Of a stretch of 64,000 nucleotides of DNA, positions 1-9,075 are shown piece by piece (the first letter of the stretch is position 1; every line of letters starts with the position of its first letter). The DNA comes from Promethearchaeota archaeon (GTDB taxonomy: Archaea > Asgardarchaeota > Lokiarchaeia > Sigyniarchaeales > SOKP01): positions 1-64,000 of the forward strand of contig JAHLWS010000011.1 in NCBI GenBank assembly GCA_019057795.1, written 5' to 3'. The position numbers were made by a program, and so were the translations under genes. Under the pieces are notes generated by a model. That model was not told the DNA's origin. It was given only the letters and a program-made list of their open reading frames with translations, and searched no databases.

Positions 1-119
1 AACTGTATCAAACGCAGTTCGGGATGCGAACGGTTGAAACTCTGGAGATGAGACTTAAACACTATCTTGAGTGCCCTTTTATCATAGTTCCAAGCGTTTT
101 GGAAGAATTAAAAAGTTAG
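1..119 (+). CDS. C-terminal end of an unrecognised protein (partial)
   Basis: The frame starting at base 3 is open from the window edge to a TAG at 117-119, giving about 38 residues that end in FIIVPSVLEELKS. The stretch is visibly richer in G and C than the intergenic DNA that follows, which supports coding. It converges with the MFS gene on the other strand, with about 58 bases between the two stops. Too little is present to name a family. Confidence 0.5.
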   Translation, partial: LYQTQFGMRTVETLEMRLKHYLECPFIIVPSVLEELKS

Positions 120-177
120 CTATTATTCAAAGATCATACTCATTTTTAAAAAAGAAAAAGAAAAGTTGATTTAATTC

Positions 178-1455
178 TTACTTTATTTCAGCTAAGTCTA
201 CGCCTTTAGTCTCCTTTATAAAAAAATATCCTAAGGGAATTATTCCAAGATTTACTAATACAAAAATAAGAAAAGTAGCACCTAAACCGAATACTAGAAT
301 GGTTAAACTGCTCAATAACAATCCAATAGTTGTACCAATACCCCCTATTAAGCTTCTAAATCCGAGGCCAGTTCCTCTTTTATCAGTTGGCACCAATTCT
401 AACGTAATGAGCCTAATCACGCCCCATAACCCCCAAAAAGCGATATGACTTAAAGCGTAGCCCATAAAGACAATTAGAAACGCACTTTGAGTACTTGTCG
501 CGCCAAATACCCATATAATTACTGATATTGGCAATAAGCACGCCCATAGGTATAATAATGGCCTCCTTCCAATCCTATCAGCTAGTAATCCGTTTATTAG
601 GTATGCAATCATTACTGTGAATATTGTTAAAAAGAAGATAATAGTTACCAGAGTCTGAGAAATTGTTCCCATATCAGCAATATATTTTTCAAATAATCCT
701 ATGAATAGATTTGAAAACCCAAACAAAAAAGAAATGATTAAGATTATTATATAAGGTTTGGAATCATCTATTTGAAAAAGTGATTTTATATCTCCAATAA
801 AGTTTCGAGATTTTTGCTCCTTATTTTCTTTCATTAACTGAAACTTTGAAGATTCTTTAAGGGTGAAATAAATTACAAAGCTTAATGGAATTCCTAAAAT
901 TATCGGAAATAAGGTCATTCCTCTCCAATTAGGGTTTACATCTGTTATAAAAATAAAACGACAGATTACCATTATTATAGCCCCTATTAATCCAGCCATT
1001 AATATGATATTCGAATTAAAAGCTCGTTTATTTGTTTTTGACTCTTCATTAATAATAATCAGCCAAATATCGCTCATAAAGAAAAAGTTCAAGAAAAACC
1101 CAAAAAATACGTACATTACATAATTAACAGATAAAAACATACCTAACGACGCGACACTCATCCCAACAACGGTAATCGCCAACATTAATTTCCTACCAAC
1201 TATATCTACTAAATATTGATTGAAAAATAGAAAATACATTCCTATCGATGTTATACTCCCTGCCAAGGCTATAGTAGAATTAGCTTCATTTGGTGGTAAT
1301 CCACCTAAAAATTCAGCCACAATCAAAGAAGGAATTGAACCGGGATAAATAGTACTATATGTATCAAGTATTTGAACGAGCATCAAGACAAATATTAGAT
1401 ATTTAAAGTAAGATTTTGACCTATTACTTAGATTCTCGTTATTTTTTTCAGTCAT
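178..1455 (-). CDS. MFS transporter
   Basis: This is a 425-residue integral membrane protein of the major facilitator superfamily, near the usual length, with about twelve hydrophobic segments. The loop between helices 2 and 3 carries the family motif as VDIVGRKLML, and the matching loop of the second half carries LADRIGRRPLL. The end, FIKETKGVDLAEI, resembles the PETKG tail of sugar-porter-like members. A charged central loop (about residues 205-230) separates the halves. The substrate cannot be read from sequence. It is transcribed alone, convergent with the partial gene at the window start. Confidence 0.85.
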   Translation of the reverse strand: MTEKNNENLSNRSKSYFKYLIFVLMLVQILDTYSTIYPGSIPSLIVAEFLGGLPPNEANSTIALAGSITSIGMYFLFFNQYLVDIVGRKLMLAITVVGMSVASLGMFLSVNYVMYVFFGFFLNFFFMSDIWLIIINEESKTNKRAFNSNIILMAGLIGAIIMVICRFIFITDVNPNWRGMTLFPIILGIPLSFVIYFTLKESSKFQLMKENKEQKSRNFIGDIKSLFQIDDSKPYIIILIISFLFGFSNLFIGLFEKYIADMGTISQTLVTIIFFLTIFTVMIAYLINGLLADRIGRRPLLYLWACLLPISVIIWVFGATSTQSAFLIVFMGYALSHIAFWGLWGVIRLITLELVPTDKRGTGLGFRSLIGGIGTTIGLLLSSLTILVFGLGATFLIFVLVNLGIIPLGYFFIKETKGVDLAEIK

Positions 1456-1601
1456 TTTATCTCAATTTTAATTGTCAATTTTTTTAAAATAAGTTGTTAA
1501 AAATAGATTTGGACTTATTTATTAATAAATGTATAGGATTAAAGTGTCCATCAAAATATTTTTCTCAAAAAATTAAAGCTTAATACTTATAAAAAATAGG
1601 A

Positions 1602-2684
1602 CTATAAAATATTATAAAAGAATGTCATAATTATTCCGCAAAAAATAGGATTTAGAATATTATCGTCTATCTTTAAACTTAATAAATCGATTATTAAAAA
1701 TACAATCCCGCCACTTAAAGATATTACAATTACTTTAAAAGGCAATAAAGCAGGCTCAAACACAAATAACGCAAATAAACTTACACTAAACGAAGCTAAA
1801 AACCCTGCAACATATCCAATTATGGTTTTATTGCTGTTTTTGGGGAAGTGGTGCTTTCCAAAAGCAACTCCTACAAGAGAGGCAAATCCGTCCCCTATAC
1901 TAGTTATTAACGCAGCTGCTGCAAAAATTCCAAACGGCAGAAAAAGTAATAGCACCATTGATAAAATTAACATACCTGTTTTTGTAAACTCGTAGATTTC
2001 ATTACGCCTTAAAGCCTTTATTAACAGATTTGACAGACTATCCGGCAATAGATGATATATATTCCGATTTTCAAATATATAGGATAAGCGAATTAAATCC
2101 AAAGCAGCAAATAAAATTACCCCCGCATAACCAATTGTTAGAATTAAAAACATCCCATAATCATGCCCTGAAATGCCCCACACTTGATCTGCGTGCAATA
2201 CACCCTCCCATATGTGGACTGAAAAATTATATAATATAATTATTACTCCAGCAGGAAGTAAATGAAACAATTTTCTGTGAAAATCGGTTCTCAAGGAATA
2301 GGATTTGTTATTATTCTGCTTTATGTTAGTTAATTCGTATTTTTCGAGAAATTTTGCGAGCGTGCGATTTTGTTTGAGGTACGGTCTATCTTTTAACACG
2401 ACACGATGCTGATATATTAATATTGAAAATATTAATAAGAGAGAAAAAATACAAATAATACTCATGGAAAACGACTGGTGGAATCTTACATGTTCATTAT
2501 CTTCCATATAAAAAAAGGGGTACATAATTCCGGTAACAATCCATAATAAAACAACGATAAATGAATTGTAAAAATTATGCTCCTTAGGAAACATTCTTTT
2601 TAATTTAATGGCGTAAAATAATTGACTAAGTCCCATTACAATAAATAAAATCGTTATGGGCAATGTGATTATTGTAAAAACCAT
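1602..2684 (-). CDS. Dolichol/phytol kinase-like membrane CTP-transferase family protein
   Basis: A 360-residue polytopic membrane protein. The second half carries the signature of the SEC59/VTE5/CdsA-like family: a RKLFHLLPAG segment, then ITSIGDGFASLVG with the conserved DG, then GKHHFPKNSNKTIIG with the conserved KT..G. Members phosphorylate polyprenols or phytol with CTP, or transfer CMP to lipids, at the membrane. In an archaeon a role in isoprenoid or polyprenol metabolism is likely, but the exact substrate is inference. The N-terminal 120 residues add three or four membrane segments not shared by all members. Confidence 0.7.
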   Translation of the reverse strand: MVFTIITLPITILFIVMGLSQLFYAIKLKRMFPKEHNFYNSFIVVLLWIVTGIMYPFFYMEDNEHVRFHQSFSMSIICIFSLLLIFSILIYQHRVVLKDRPYLKQNRTLAKFLEKYELTNIKQNNNKSYSLRTDFHRKLFHLLPAGVIIILYNFSVHIWEGVLHADQVWGISGHDYGMFLILTIGYAGVILFAALDLIRLSYIFENRNIYHLLPDSLSNLLIKALRRNEIYEFTKTGMLILSMVLLLFLPFGIFAAAALITSIGDGFASLVGVAFGKHHFPKNSNKTIIGYVAGFLASFSVSLFALFVFEPALLPFKVIVISLSGGIVFLIIDLLSLKIDDNILNPIFCGIIMTFFYNIL

Positions 2685-2749
2685 GGTATTCTAGATAAAA
2701 AATAATCGATATAAAAAATAATTTGTGGAATTAGTTTAAGTTAAAATTT

Positions 2750-3259
2750 TTATCCTCCTCCGATGGGAGGAAAAATTGCGATTGTATCTTTATCTTTAAT
2801 AACTAAATTTCTGTCGTATCGAGGTAAGCCATTAACCATGAAAATTAATTTCTTTTCCTCATTAGGAATCTTAACTTTTTTCAAGACAGATTTAATTGTA
2901 CTTCCTTCAGGAATTTCAATAACTGATTTAGGAACGCCGTATTTTCTTAAGTTTGCAAAGAGTTTAACTGTTACATAAATAGAATTAAGGTGTGGTATTT
3001 CGACGAACATTAACGCCATTTTCTTAGGGAACAAGCCTACCCGATCTCCATCTCTGACTTCTTTCCCGGGTCCACAATACTGGCCATTTACAAAAATATG
3101 GCTAATTTCGTTACCTTCAATATTGAATTTGTCAAGAATATCAAGGATAGTATGTATCTCATTACCTTCAATGTTTAATGTAATAGGGAACCCTTTCTCT
3201 AAATCGGTATCTTTTACTTTTTCCCTCAAATTTCCATATAACTTTATCAAAATCGACAT
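2750..3259 (-). CDS. Tandem MoaD/ThiS-like ubiquitin-fold protein with C-terminal Gly-Gly-Gly
   Basis: The 169 residues contain two beta-grasp units of the MoaD/ThiS type. The first (about 1-85) starts ILIKLYGNLREKV and ends RVGLFPKKMAL without a diglycine. The second (about 94-169) starts VTVKLFANLRKYG and ends IAIFPPIGGG exactly at the stop codon. MoaD, ThiS and archaeal SAMP proteins are activated by E1-like enzymes at the terminal Gly-Gly for sulfur transfer or protein conjugation. Only the second unit keeps that tail. No E1-like or molybdopterin gene lies nearby, so the partner pathway is unknown. Confidence 0.75.
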   Translation of the reverse strand: MSILIKLYGNLREKVKDTDLEKGFPITLNIEGNEIHTILDILDKFNIEGNEISHIFVNGQYCGPGKEVRDGDRVGLFPKKMALMFVEIPHLNSIYVTVKLFANLRKYGVPKSVIEIPEGSTIKSVLKKVKIPNEEKKLIFMVNGLPRYDRNLVIKDKDTIAIFPPIGGG

Positions 3260-3363
3260 CTTGTTAGCGTACCCATTAAATCAACAAGTAAAATAAGATA
3301 AAAACGTTAGCTTTATGTTTTAAAAGAAAATATTAAAAATTAAAATTGAAAAATAAAACTTTT

Positions 3364-3651
3364 TTATAAGCCTAATAATAAAATTTGATCTATAAAATCA
3401 TGAACTTTTTTCAAGTTCTCTTCTCCAAGCGATTTGTCTACTTGGAGTTTTAGATCCAAAATTGTACTCAAAGCTTGTACTACTGTGTTTTGTACGGAGC
3501 TATTAAATTGACTCTTTGTTTGGTTTTGTTCCTTAAAATATTCAACTCGATTCAACATTGCGTCTTGATATTCTTTTGCCATATCTGTTTTTAACGAGAC
3601 TAGCTTACGCAGCTTTAACCCATCTTTAGTTTCAACAATTTCATCAACCAT
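3364..3651 (-). CDS. Small protein downstream of the Tes-like enzyme, unknown function
   Basis: A 95-residue, charged, probably all-helical soluble protein with no cysteine, no membrane segment and no motif I recognise. It begins 19 bases after the stop of the radical SAM gene on the same strand and is therefore almost certainly in its operon. The C-terminal half (VVQALSTILDLKLQVDK and onward) has the heptad look of a helical bundle. A small accessory or regulatory partner of the upstream enzyme is a reasonable guess, but only from position. Confidence 0.6.
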   Translation of the reverse strand: MVDEIVETKDGLKLRKLVSLKTDMAKEYQDAMLNRVEYFKEQNQTKSQFNSSVQNTVVQALSTILDLKLQVDKSLGEENLKKVHDFIDQILLLGL

Positions 3652-3670
3652 CTTTTTGTCACCTAGTTTT

Positions 3671-5404
3671 TTATTCCTCCTTTTTTATTCCTCCGTTTTG
3701 AGCCACTTCTTGTTGAATTACGTCTTTTAATTGTCCCGTGGTTGTATCGAATTCTTCCCTAACTTTTTGGGTAACATTTTTTGCTACTTGTTTTTCAATG
3801 CTCTCCCGGTGTAATGTATTCATAGTACAAAATGGAATCTCTTTAATGGTCCCATCCGGCATTGCTACTCCAAAATGAACGATACATCTTTTTGTTCTTT
3901 CAATATCCATGTTATAAGCATCCTGGAAGTGCATGCTGGAAAGCAATAGCGTACCATGTGTGAACGAACTAATGCTTTCCCAATCGGCGTTCATAAGCAG
4001 ACGGGAGAACATCTCCATAAGTTTACCCGGTTTTTTCGTATATTGTAGCATCCCAAGTAGAAATCTTGCTCTAAGTTGCGTTTTGTCAAGAAATTCTAAA
4101 CCACTATCTAAAGTTTTACCGGCATCTCCTAATAAGTTTTCAAAGAATTTAATGGGTTGTTTCTCTCTGTGCTTCACTTTTTCCCAGAATCGATTAGCAA
4201 AGTCGATTATATTTAATGGGTCAAAGTAGTCCATTATTGGAACCATCTCGCTAGTGTCAGGATCGACCACTAGATATGTTGCAAATCCACAATCAGGATG
4301 ACAGGTGAACTCTATAGGTTCAACATCAGAAAGATATGCGACAATTCTACCAAATTCCACGATAGTTGTTAATGGATACCAAGCTTCGTCCATCCTAATT
4401 TTACCACCGGTCTGATTTTCGATTTCTTGGATGACATCTGCGTTTGTAATTCTTAACTCTTGCATCTCTTCTGACGAAATTCTACCACACAAAGAAACCG
4501 GTTGGAACGTAATTCCACGTATAACATCAATATTATCAAGAGAAAATTGGATTATGTTGCCTACTTCAATGTCCGTGATCCCCCTAACAATTGTAGCTAC
4601 TAAATTAATGGACGATAGACCAGCTTTTCGGCAATTTTCAACAACCCGCATTTTATATGGCATTAAGTTTTTTATCCCACGAGTCTTCTCGTAAGTTGCG
4701 TTATTTATGCCATCAAATTGAAGATATAGAGTGTCTAAACCCATTTCGAAAACTTTTTTAGTCCATTCAAGTCCACCTTTTTTACGGCTAAATCCGTAGC
4801 CGTTGGTAGCAACGATTACCTCTTTAAAACCGTGGTCTTTAGCCATTTTACAAATCTCAGGAAAATCCTTTCTTACAGTAGGTTCTCCGCCGGTGAACAT
4901 TATAGCTGGTGCAGGCAAAGGCTTGCTTCTAAAATGTTTCATAATTCTGTCGATCTCTTCTAATGAAGGTTCCACTAAATAACCTGATTTCTGTACGTTA
5001 GCATAGCAGAAGTTGCAGTTGAAATTGCATCGATTAGTCAAGTCAATTAAAGCCAGGGAGCATGTTGATAGATGTTCTGTGCAAAGACCACAGTTATAAG
5101 GACATCCTCTTGGATCTTCAGGTGAACAATCTGCTGGATTGGCCTCTCCGTTCTTCTCAAACTGCCAAACGACATTTCCATCTTTGTCTTTCTTTTGATA
5201 GTGAGTCCATTTGTAATATTTTGCGTTTGAGCTTATTAGATCCTTGAAATCACCGTGTTCAGGGCATGATTTACACATATATATTTGCCCGTCATCTTCT
5301 TCTTGAATTACTGCCGGTATCCGTTCTAGACACTCTGGACATACGCTGACAGTCTTTCTAAAATATTTTTCATTTAAATAATCTGTTCCATCTAAATGGT
5401 ACAT
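3671..5404 (-). CDS. tes: Radical SAM protein of the tetraether lipid synthase (Tes) family
   Basis: This 577-residue protein has a cysteine-rich N-terminal region (CPEC near 22-25, CKSC near 44-47), then GCPYNCGLCTEH near residue 100, then the radical SAM cluster motif TNRCNFNCNFCYA with C126, C130 and C133, and the SAM-binding FTGGEP near 171. The CPY/F-x-CGLC block directly before TNRC is characteristic of the MJ0619/MA_1486 family, of which Tes joins two diether lipids tail to tail to form GDGT membrane lipids. The length fits. A pterin-methyltransferase annotation given earlier to this family is the main alternative. The small downstream gene is in the same operon. Confidence 0.7.
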   Translation of the reverse strand: MYHLDGTDYLNEKYFRKTVSVCPECLERIPAVIQEEDDGQIYMCKSCPEHGDFKDLISSNAKYYKWTHYQKKDKDGNVVWQFEKNGEANPADCSPEDPRGCPYNCGLCTEHLSTCSLALIDLTNRCNFNCNFCYANVQKSGYLVEPSLEEIDRIMKHFRSKPLPAPAIMFTGGEPTVRKDFPEICKMAKDHGFKEVIVATNGYGFSRKKGGLEWTKKVFEMGLDTLYLQFDGINNATYEKTRGIKNLMPYKMRVVENCRKAGLSSINLVATIVRGITDIEVGNIIQFSLDNIDVIRGITFQPVSLCGRISSEEMQELRITNADVIQEIENQTGGKIRMDEAWYPLTTIVEFGRIVAYLSDVEPIEFTCHPDCGFATYLVVDPDTSEMVPIMDYFDPLNIIDFANRFWEKVKHREKQPIKFFENLLGDAGKTLDSGLEFLDKTQLRARFLLGMLQYTKKPGKLMEMFSRLLMNADWESISSFTHGTLLLSSMHFQDAYNMDIERTKRCIVHFGVAMPDGTIKEIPFCTMNTLHRESIEKQVAKNVTQKVREEFDTTTGQLKDVIQQEVAQNGGIKKEE

Positions 5405-5627
5405 TTAAATTTACACCAATTTAAGAATACTAATTGAACAAAAATTGGATTTAGGTTATTTAAATAAAATCAGATTTTTAATATTCCCTTCAATCTTATT
5501 AATAATCTTAAAGTTAGTAATAAGTTTTAAAAACTTAGATCGTAGCCCCTTCAGCTATTTTATTAGATGTATTTAGAAATAGAAAAGCTTATTCAAATTC
5601 TGTTCTTACAAAATTATTTTAATGAGA

Positions 5628-7016
5628 TTAAGAATATTTTTTCGTTAGTGAGTTAGTCAACTCTCTTAATTTTTTAGAAATTTTTAATTTAAAAACATGA
5701 TTTTCATCTAATGTTTTGTATTCGTCTGGTAATTTTTTAATATTCTTCAGATAGTACTGTTGAATTTCCATTAATTGGGGTATCTTGCTAATTAAGATTC
5801 CTTTTTCCATCATTGGAATTAATAGAGCCTCTGAATTCGGTGGCGCATCGTCGTCGTCTAACATTAAAATGTCTTCTTTGAATACTCCTTGCTCGTTATA
5901 AATCCTGTAAATTTGTTTCTTTCCGGGGTAAGTTAATTTTTCTTCGCTTATTTTAATTTTAGGTCGACCATTATATTCTATTAGCTTGTACACGCCTGCA
6001 ATAGTTGGATCGTCCCTAGATGTTGTTAATTCGGTTCCCACGCCAAATGCATCAATAGGAGTGTTGTTATCAATAATTTGTTTAATCTTATACTCGTTTA
6101 AATCAGAACTTGCAACGATTATAACTTCTTTACAACCATTTTCGTCTAAAATCTTGCGAACTTTTTTTGCGTGCTCAATGAGATCACCTGAGTCTATTCT
6201 TACCCCTTTTATGTTGTTCTCGTATTTACACGCGGTTTTTGCTGCTTTTTCGGTGTCGTAAGTATCAATTAAAAGTATTGAGTTCTTCCCATAAATTTTG
6301 TAATATAAATCGAAACTCTCTTTCTCATCATCAAATCGTTGGACAAAACTGTGAGCCATTGTTCCGCTAGATTTAATATCCAACTCGAGGTCGGCAACCA
6401 CGTTACTCGTACCGTTAAAACCTGCTATATAGCTAGCTCTTGCCGCGTAAACACCTGCGAGAGGACTGTGAGATCTTCTAGTACCGAATTCAAGAAGAAC
6501 CTTATCTTGAGCAACAGTTTTTATTCGAGACGCTTTAGAGGCCACAATAGTTTGGTAATTAATGATATTCAACAAATATGTTTCTGCTAATTGAGCGTGG
6601 AACATAGGCCCTTGAACTTTCATAATGGGCTCTTGGGGGAAGAAAAAATTCCCTTCTTTCATTGCCCACACATCTAATTTAAACTTGAAGTTAGGCAAAT
6701 AATCGTCAAAAAAGCTGGAATCGATGTTTTTAAAAACTTCTTTTTGTCTCAAGAAATTAATTGTCTTTTCAGTAAATCTGGCGTTTTTTAAGTAATAAAT
6801 CGCTTGTTCTAAACCGGCGAAAATTAAGTAATTGCGATTTTTAGGATATTTTCTAATAAAAAGATCAAAAACTGCGATATCGTTTTCATCATTTCTACTA
6901 TTCTCTAAATTATCTTGATAATAAGCTGCCCCCATAGTTAATTGATAAAAGTCTGTAGCAAGGACCAAGTTAATATCGTTTATAAAACCAGATTTTGGCT
7001 CTCTCATTATTTTCAT
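5628..7016 (-). CDS. pncB: Nicotinate phosphoribosyltransferase
   Basis: The 462-residue protein makes nicotinate mononucleotide from nicotinate and PRPP in NAD salvage. It shows the family's N-terminal LATDFYQLTMGAAYY, the FRKYPKNRNYLI-type segment, the active-site EFGTRRSHSP with its histidine, the SSGTMAHSF block and the IDTYDTEKA / GVRIDSGDL phosphate-binding region. Length is usual. The gene begins 6 bases after the stop of the SWIM-protein gene on the same strand, so they are probably cotranscribed. The start may be the first ATG or the ATG three codons later. An adenylyltransferase-like gene that would act next in the pathway lies near 15.1 kb. Confidence 0.9.
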   Translation of the reverse strand: MKIMREPKSGFINDINLVLATDFYQLTMGAAYYQDNLENSRNDENDIAVFDLFIRKYPKNRNYLIFAGLEQAIYYLKNARFTEKTINFLRQKEVFKNIDSSFFDDYLPNFKFKLDVWAMKEGNFFFPQEPIMKVQGPMFHAQLAETYLLNIINYQTIVASKASRIKTVAQDKVLLEFGTRRSHSPLAGVYAARASYIAGFNGTSNVVADLELDIKSSGTMAHSFVQRFDDEKESFDLYYKIYGKNSILLIDTYDTEKAAKTACKYENNIKGVRIDSGDLIEHAKKVRKILDENGCKEVIIVASSDLNEYKIKQIIDNNTPIDAFGVGTELTTSRDDPTIAGVYKLIEYNGRPKIKISEEKLTYPGKKQIYRIYNEQGVFKEDILMLDDDDAPPNSEALLIPMMEKGILISKIPQLMEIQQYYLKNIKKLPDEYKTLDENHVFKLKISKKLRELTNSLTKKYS

Positions 7017-7022
7017 CTTAAA

Positions 7023-7988
7023 TTAAATTTTTGAAAGTTTGGTAACTCTTTTCAAAATTAAACCCCAAAAATTATCTTTTTTTACGCCGCCACTGCATGT
7101 TATTTTATCTCCGACCTTAAATTCAACCTTCTCGTAAGCATTATCGCTGACCCTTATTTTTAACTCATTGACCTTAATAGTATCCTCTTCGTGATAATCC
7201 TTAGTTTTCTTTAATTGAGGTCCAATTTTCACATCTTTTAGAGAAACTATATAGTAAATAGTTACATTACCTTGAAAATCAGATTCTCTTTCCAAAATTT
7301 CAGTAATCTCCCCTTTATAAACTGTGATTCTACTGTTGAGATATTTCAACAACGAATAATCGGCTGAACTTTCGTCAACCATGCTTAAAGCTTTTCCTGA
7401 CCCCTTAGTTTTATCTCCGGAAGTTGTTGTCGTAGAAATTTTTATCGTTACGATTTTTTTTTCGAAATCTTTTGGTAAGACAGTTAATTTCCAATCTGAT
7501 AATTTAAAATAATTTTCTTTGAGCGAAAAGATTAAACCGACCCAAAAGTGACTACAAAGCCCCATATTTGAGCCTATTCTACAATCGCAGTCGCGTTCAG
7601 GGTCGCCAATATTTTCTGGCGTTATAGATAAATAGGATGAAACCTCCCAGTTAAAGCCCTTGAATAACAATTCGATTTCGTGGTTTTTTTCATTAACTAT
7701 CTTTATAGCATTTATTGTTTCGCGATAGTTACCATTTATTATTTTGATTGCTATCTGAATTTCGTTCGAAATAATTTCTAACTCTTTTTGCTCCACTAAT
7801 TCTTTAAGTTCTTCTTCTGCTAACGAATCAAGTATGAAACCAACTAGCTCTGTTTTTTTGAGTTTTGAATACCCTTTTAATTCAAAATCCCTGCACATTT
7901 GCTTCAAGTCGTTAACGTTTAAAGATTGAAGTAAATAATTCAAATAAATTTTATCGTCTAATTTTTTGCTCAAAATTTTCCTACTCAA
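7023..7988 (-). CDS. SWIM zinc-finger protein with SAP-like N-terminus and OB-like C-terminus
   Basis: The 321 residues appear to hold three parts. The N-terminus (about 18-68) has the helix-turn-helix pattern of SAP or Rho-N nucleic-acid-binding modules. The centre carries a SWIM motif, C134-x-C136 followed by C145-x-H147 (DCDCR ... LCSHFWV). The C-terminal 100 residues are beta-rich, with GDKITCSGGVKKDNFWGLILKRV, as in OB folds. All three kinds of module bind nucleic acids or proteins, so DNA or RNA binding is the likely role, but no family name fits. It lies directly upstream of pncB with a 6-base gap. Confidence 0.6.
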   Translation of the reverse strand: MSRKILSKKLDDKIYLNYLLQSLNVNDLKQMCRDFELKGYSKLKKTELVGFILDSLAEEELKELVEQKELEIISNEIQIAIKIINGNYRETINAIKIVNEKNHEIELLFKGFNWEVSSYLSITPENIGDPERDCDCRIGSNMGLCSHFWVGLIFSLKENYFKLSDWKLTVLPKDFEKKIVTIKISTTTTSGDKTKGSGKALSMVDESSADYSLLKYLNSRITVYKGEITEILERESDFQGNVTIYYIVSLKDVKIGPQLKKTKDYHEEDTIKVNELKIRVSDNAYEKVEFKVGDKITCSGGVKKDNFWGLILKRVTKLSKI

Positions 7989-8572
7989 TTTATTATTAGT
8001 TATTTCTATGTTGTCTGATTAATTTTAATTTCCCTTTATTTATAAATTCCTAAAAATATCTCTATTTTATCTGTAAATTTACAGCCTCTCATTGCTGTAA
8101 AATTCAATAGAATAAAAATTAATTTCATGAAGGGAAATTAAAAATAACATGTTATCTTTCAATAAATCATATTTTCTTATTTAATTGTGATTATCTAAAT
8201 ACTATTATTACTTAGTTTTTAGCTTAAATTAATGAAAAAAGAACATTTAATTAAATTAATATTTAATATTGATTGATGAAATATAAAAAACTATCTTTAT
8301 CCCAAAATTTCATTTCCAGTTTAGAAAAAGAGGAATTATTAAAATTATTTTTATTATCGAAAAAAGAAAAACTAATTATCAAATTCTTTAATTGATTACT
8401 GATTTCTTACAGAGATCAAAAACGAAAAAGTGGGAAAACTTTCGGAAAATAAGTTTTTCATAACTTTACGCTTAGGAATACAACCATAACATTTAAAAAT
8501 AAACATATCCATTAATGATCTAATCAAGTTTTATTTGTATAGAAAAGTATTTAATTAAAAGTGATAGTAAAA
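7989..8572. other. AT-rich intergenic stretch with palindrome and inverted repeat
   Basis: No convincing gene lies here. The stretch is extremely AT-rich. It holds a perfect 14-base palindrome CTGTAAATTTACAG at 8071-8084, about 83 bases upstream of the SWIM-gene start, and a 13-base inverted repeat (8023-8035 against 8131-8143) flanking it. A 39-codon open frame at 8276-8395 is too short and AT-biased to support. The palindrome could be an operator for the SWIM/pncB operon; that is inference. Confidence 0.35.
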
Positions 8573-8782
8573 ATGAGTGATAGTACACCAGAATATTTGA
8601 AATTCTTTGGTGAAATTAAATTCGCAGAAGAGAAAAGTTTAAGCGCAAGCGATTTTGAAAGCTCTCTTAAGAGTTATTTTTCGAAAGAGAAAAGACTTCC
8701 ACAAGGGCGCTATAAATTTGCTGAACTTAACAATTCTAGTATTAAGGATTTCGAAGATTCCTTCTATAGTTATTTTGAATAA
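8573..8782 (+). CDS. Small protein with internal DFE-S-SYF repeat, unknown function
   Basis: About 69 residues from the ATG at 8573; a GTG at 8561 would add four. The protein contains two copies of a short motif, DFESSLKSYF and DFEDSFYSYF, separated by a basic, proline-containing linker. It is soluble and acidic-aromatic with no cysteine. The coding sequence has ordinary codon use, clearly different from the surrounding intergenic DNA. I do not recognise the family. The repeat suggests two equivalent short helices binding the same partner. Confidence 0.55.
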   Translation: MSDSTPEYLKFFGEIKFAEEKSLSASDFESSLKSYFSKEKRLPQGRYKFAELNNSSIKDFEDSFYSYFE

Positions 8783-8841
8783 AGAATTAAAGATTTTTTT
8801 TAAAATTCTCTTTATATTTTAATTTTTATTTATATTCTCAT

Positions 8842-9075
8842 TTATTTCATCATTTGATACTCGTTATCAAAAACCTTATTTACTAATTGGCAGCCCCTAT
8901 TATCGTTATTTTCAGAACTAAACAAACAACGAGTTTTAATATCCCCTTTTTTGTTAGAGTATTTCATACAACCCCAACACTGACCCTTTGCGAGGCTAAA
9001 CTTTTTTTTGCGGTTACGTTCTCTTATTAATTCACAGATTTCTAAAGCTATATCTTCGGGAATAATTTCTTTCAT
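8842..9075 (-). CDS. Small four-cysteine protein, possible metal binder
   Basis: A 77-residue protein with a helical, charged N-terminus and a C-terminal half carrying CWGC, then single cysteines in TRCLFSS and RGCQLVN. Four cysteines arranged C-x2-C...C...C could bind zinc or an iron-sulfur cluster. No membrane segment or signal peptide is present. It is convergent with the repeat-containing small gene. The function is unknown; the cysteine pattern is seen, metal binding is inferred. Confidence 0.55.
   Translation of the reverse strand: MKEIIPEDIALEICELIRERNRKKKFSLAKGQCWGCMKYSNKKGDIKTRCLFSSENNDNRGCQLVNKVFDNEYQMMK

Noticed and set aside
8276..8395. 39-codon open frame starting MKYKKLSLSQN
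   Set aside because: Too short, made mostly of AT-rich codons in an AT-rich gap, and no motif or good ribosome site supports it.
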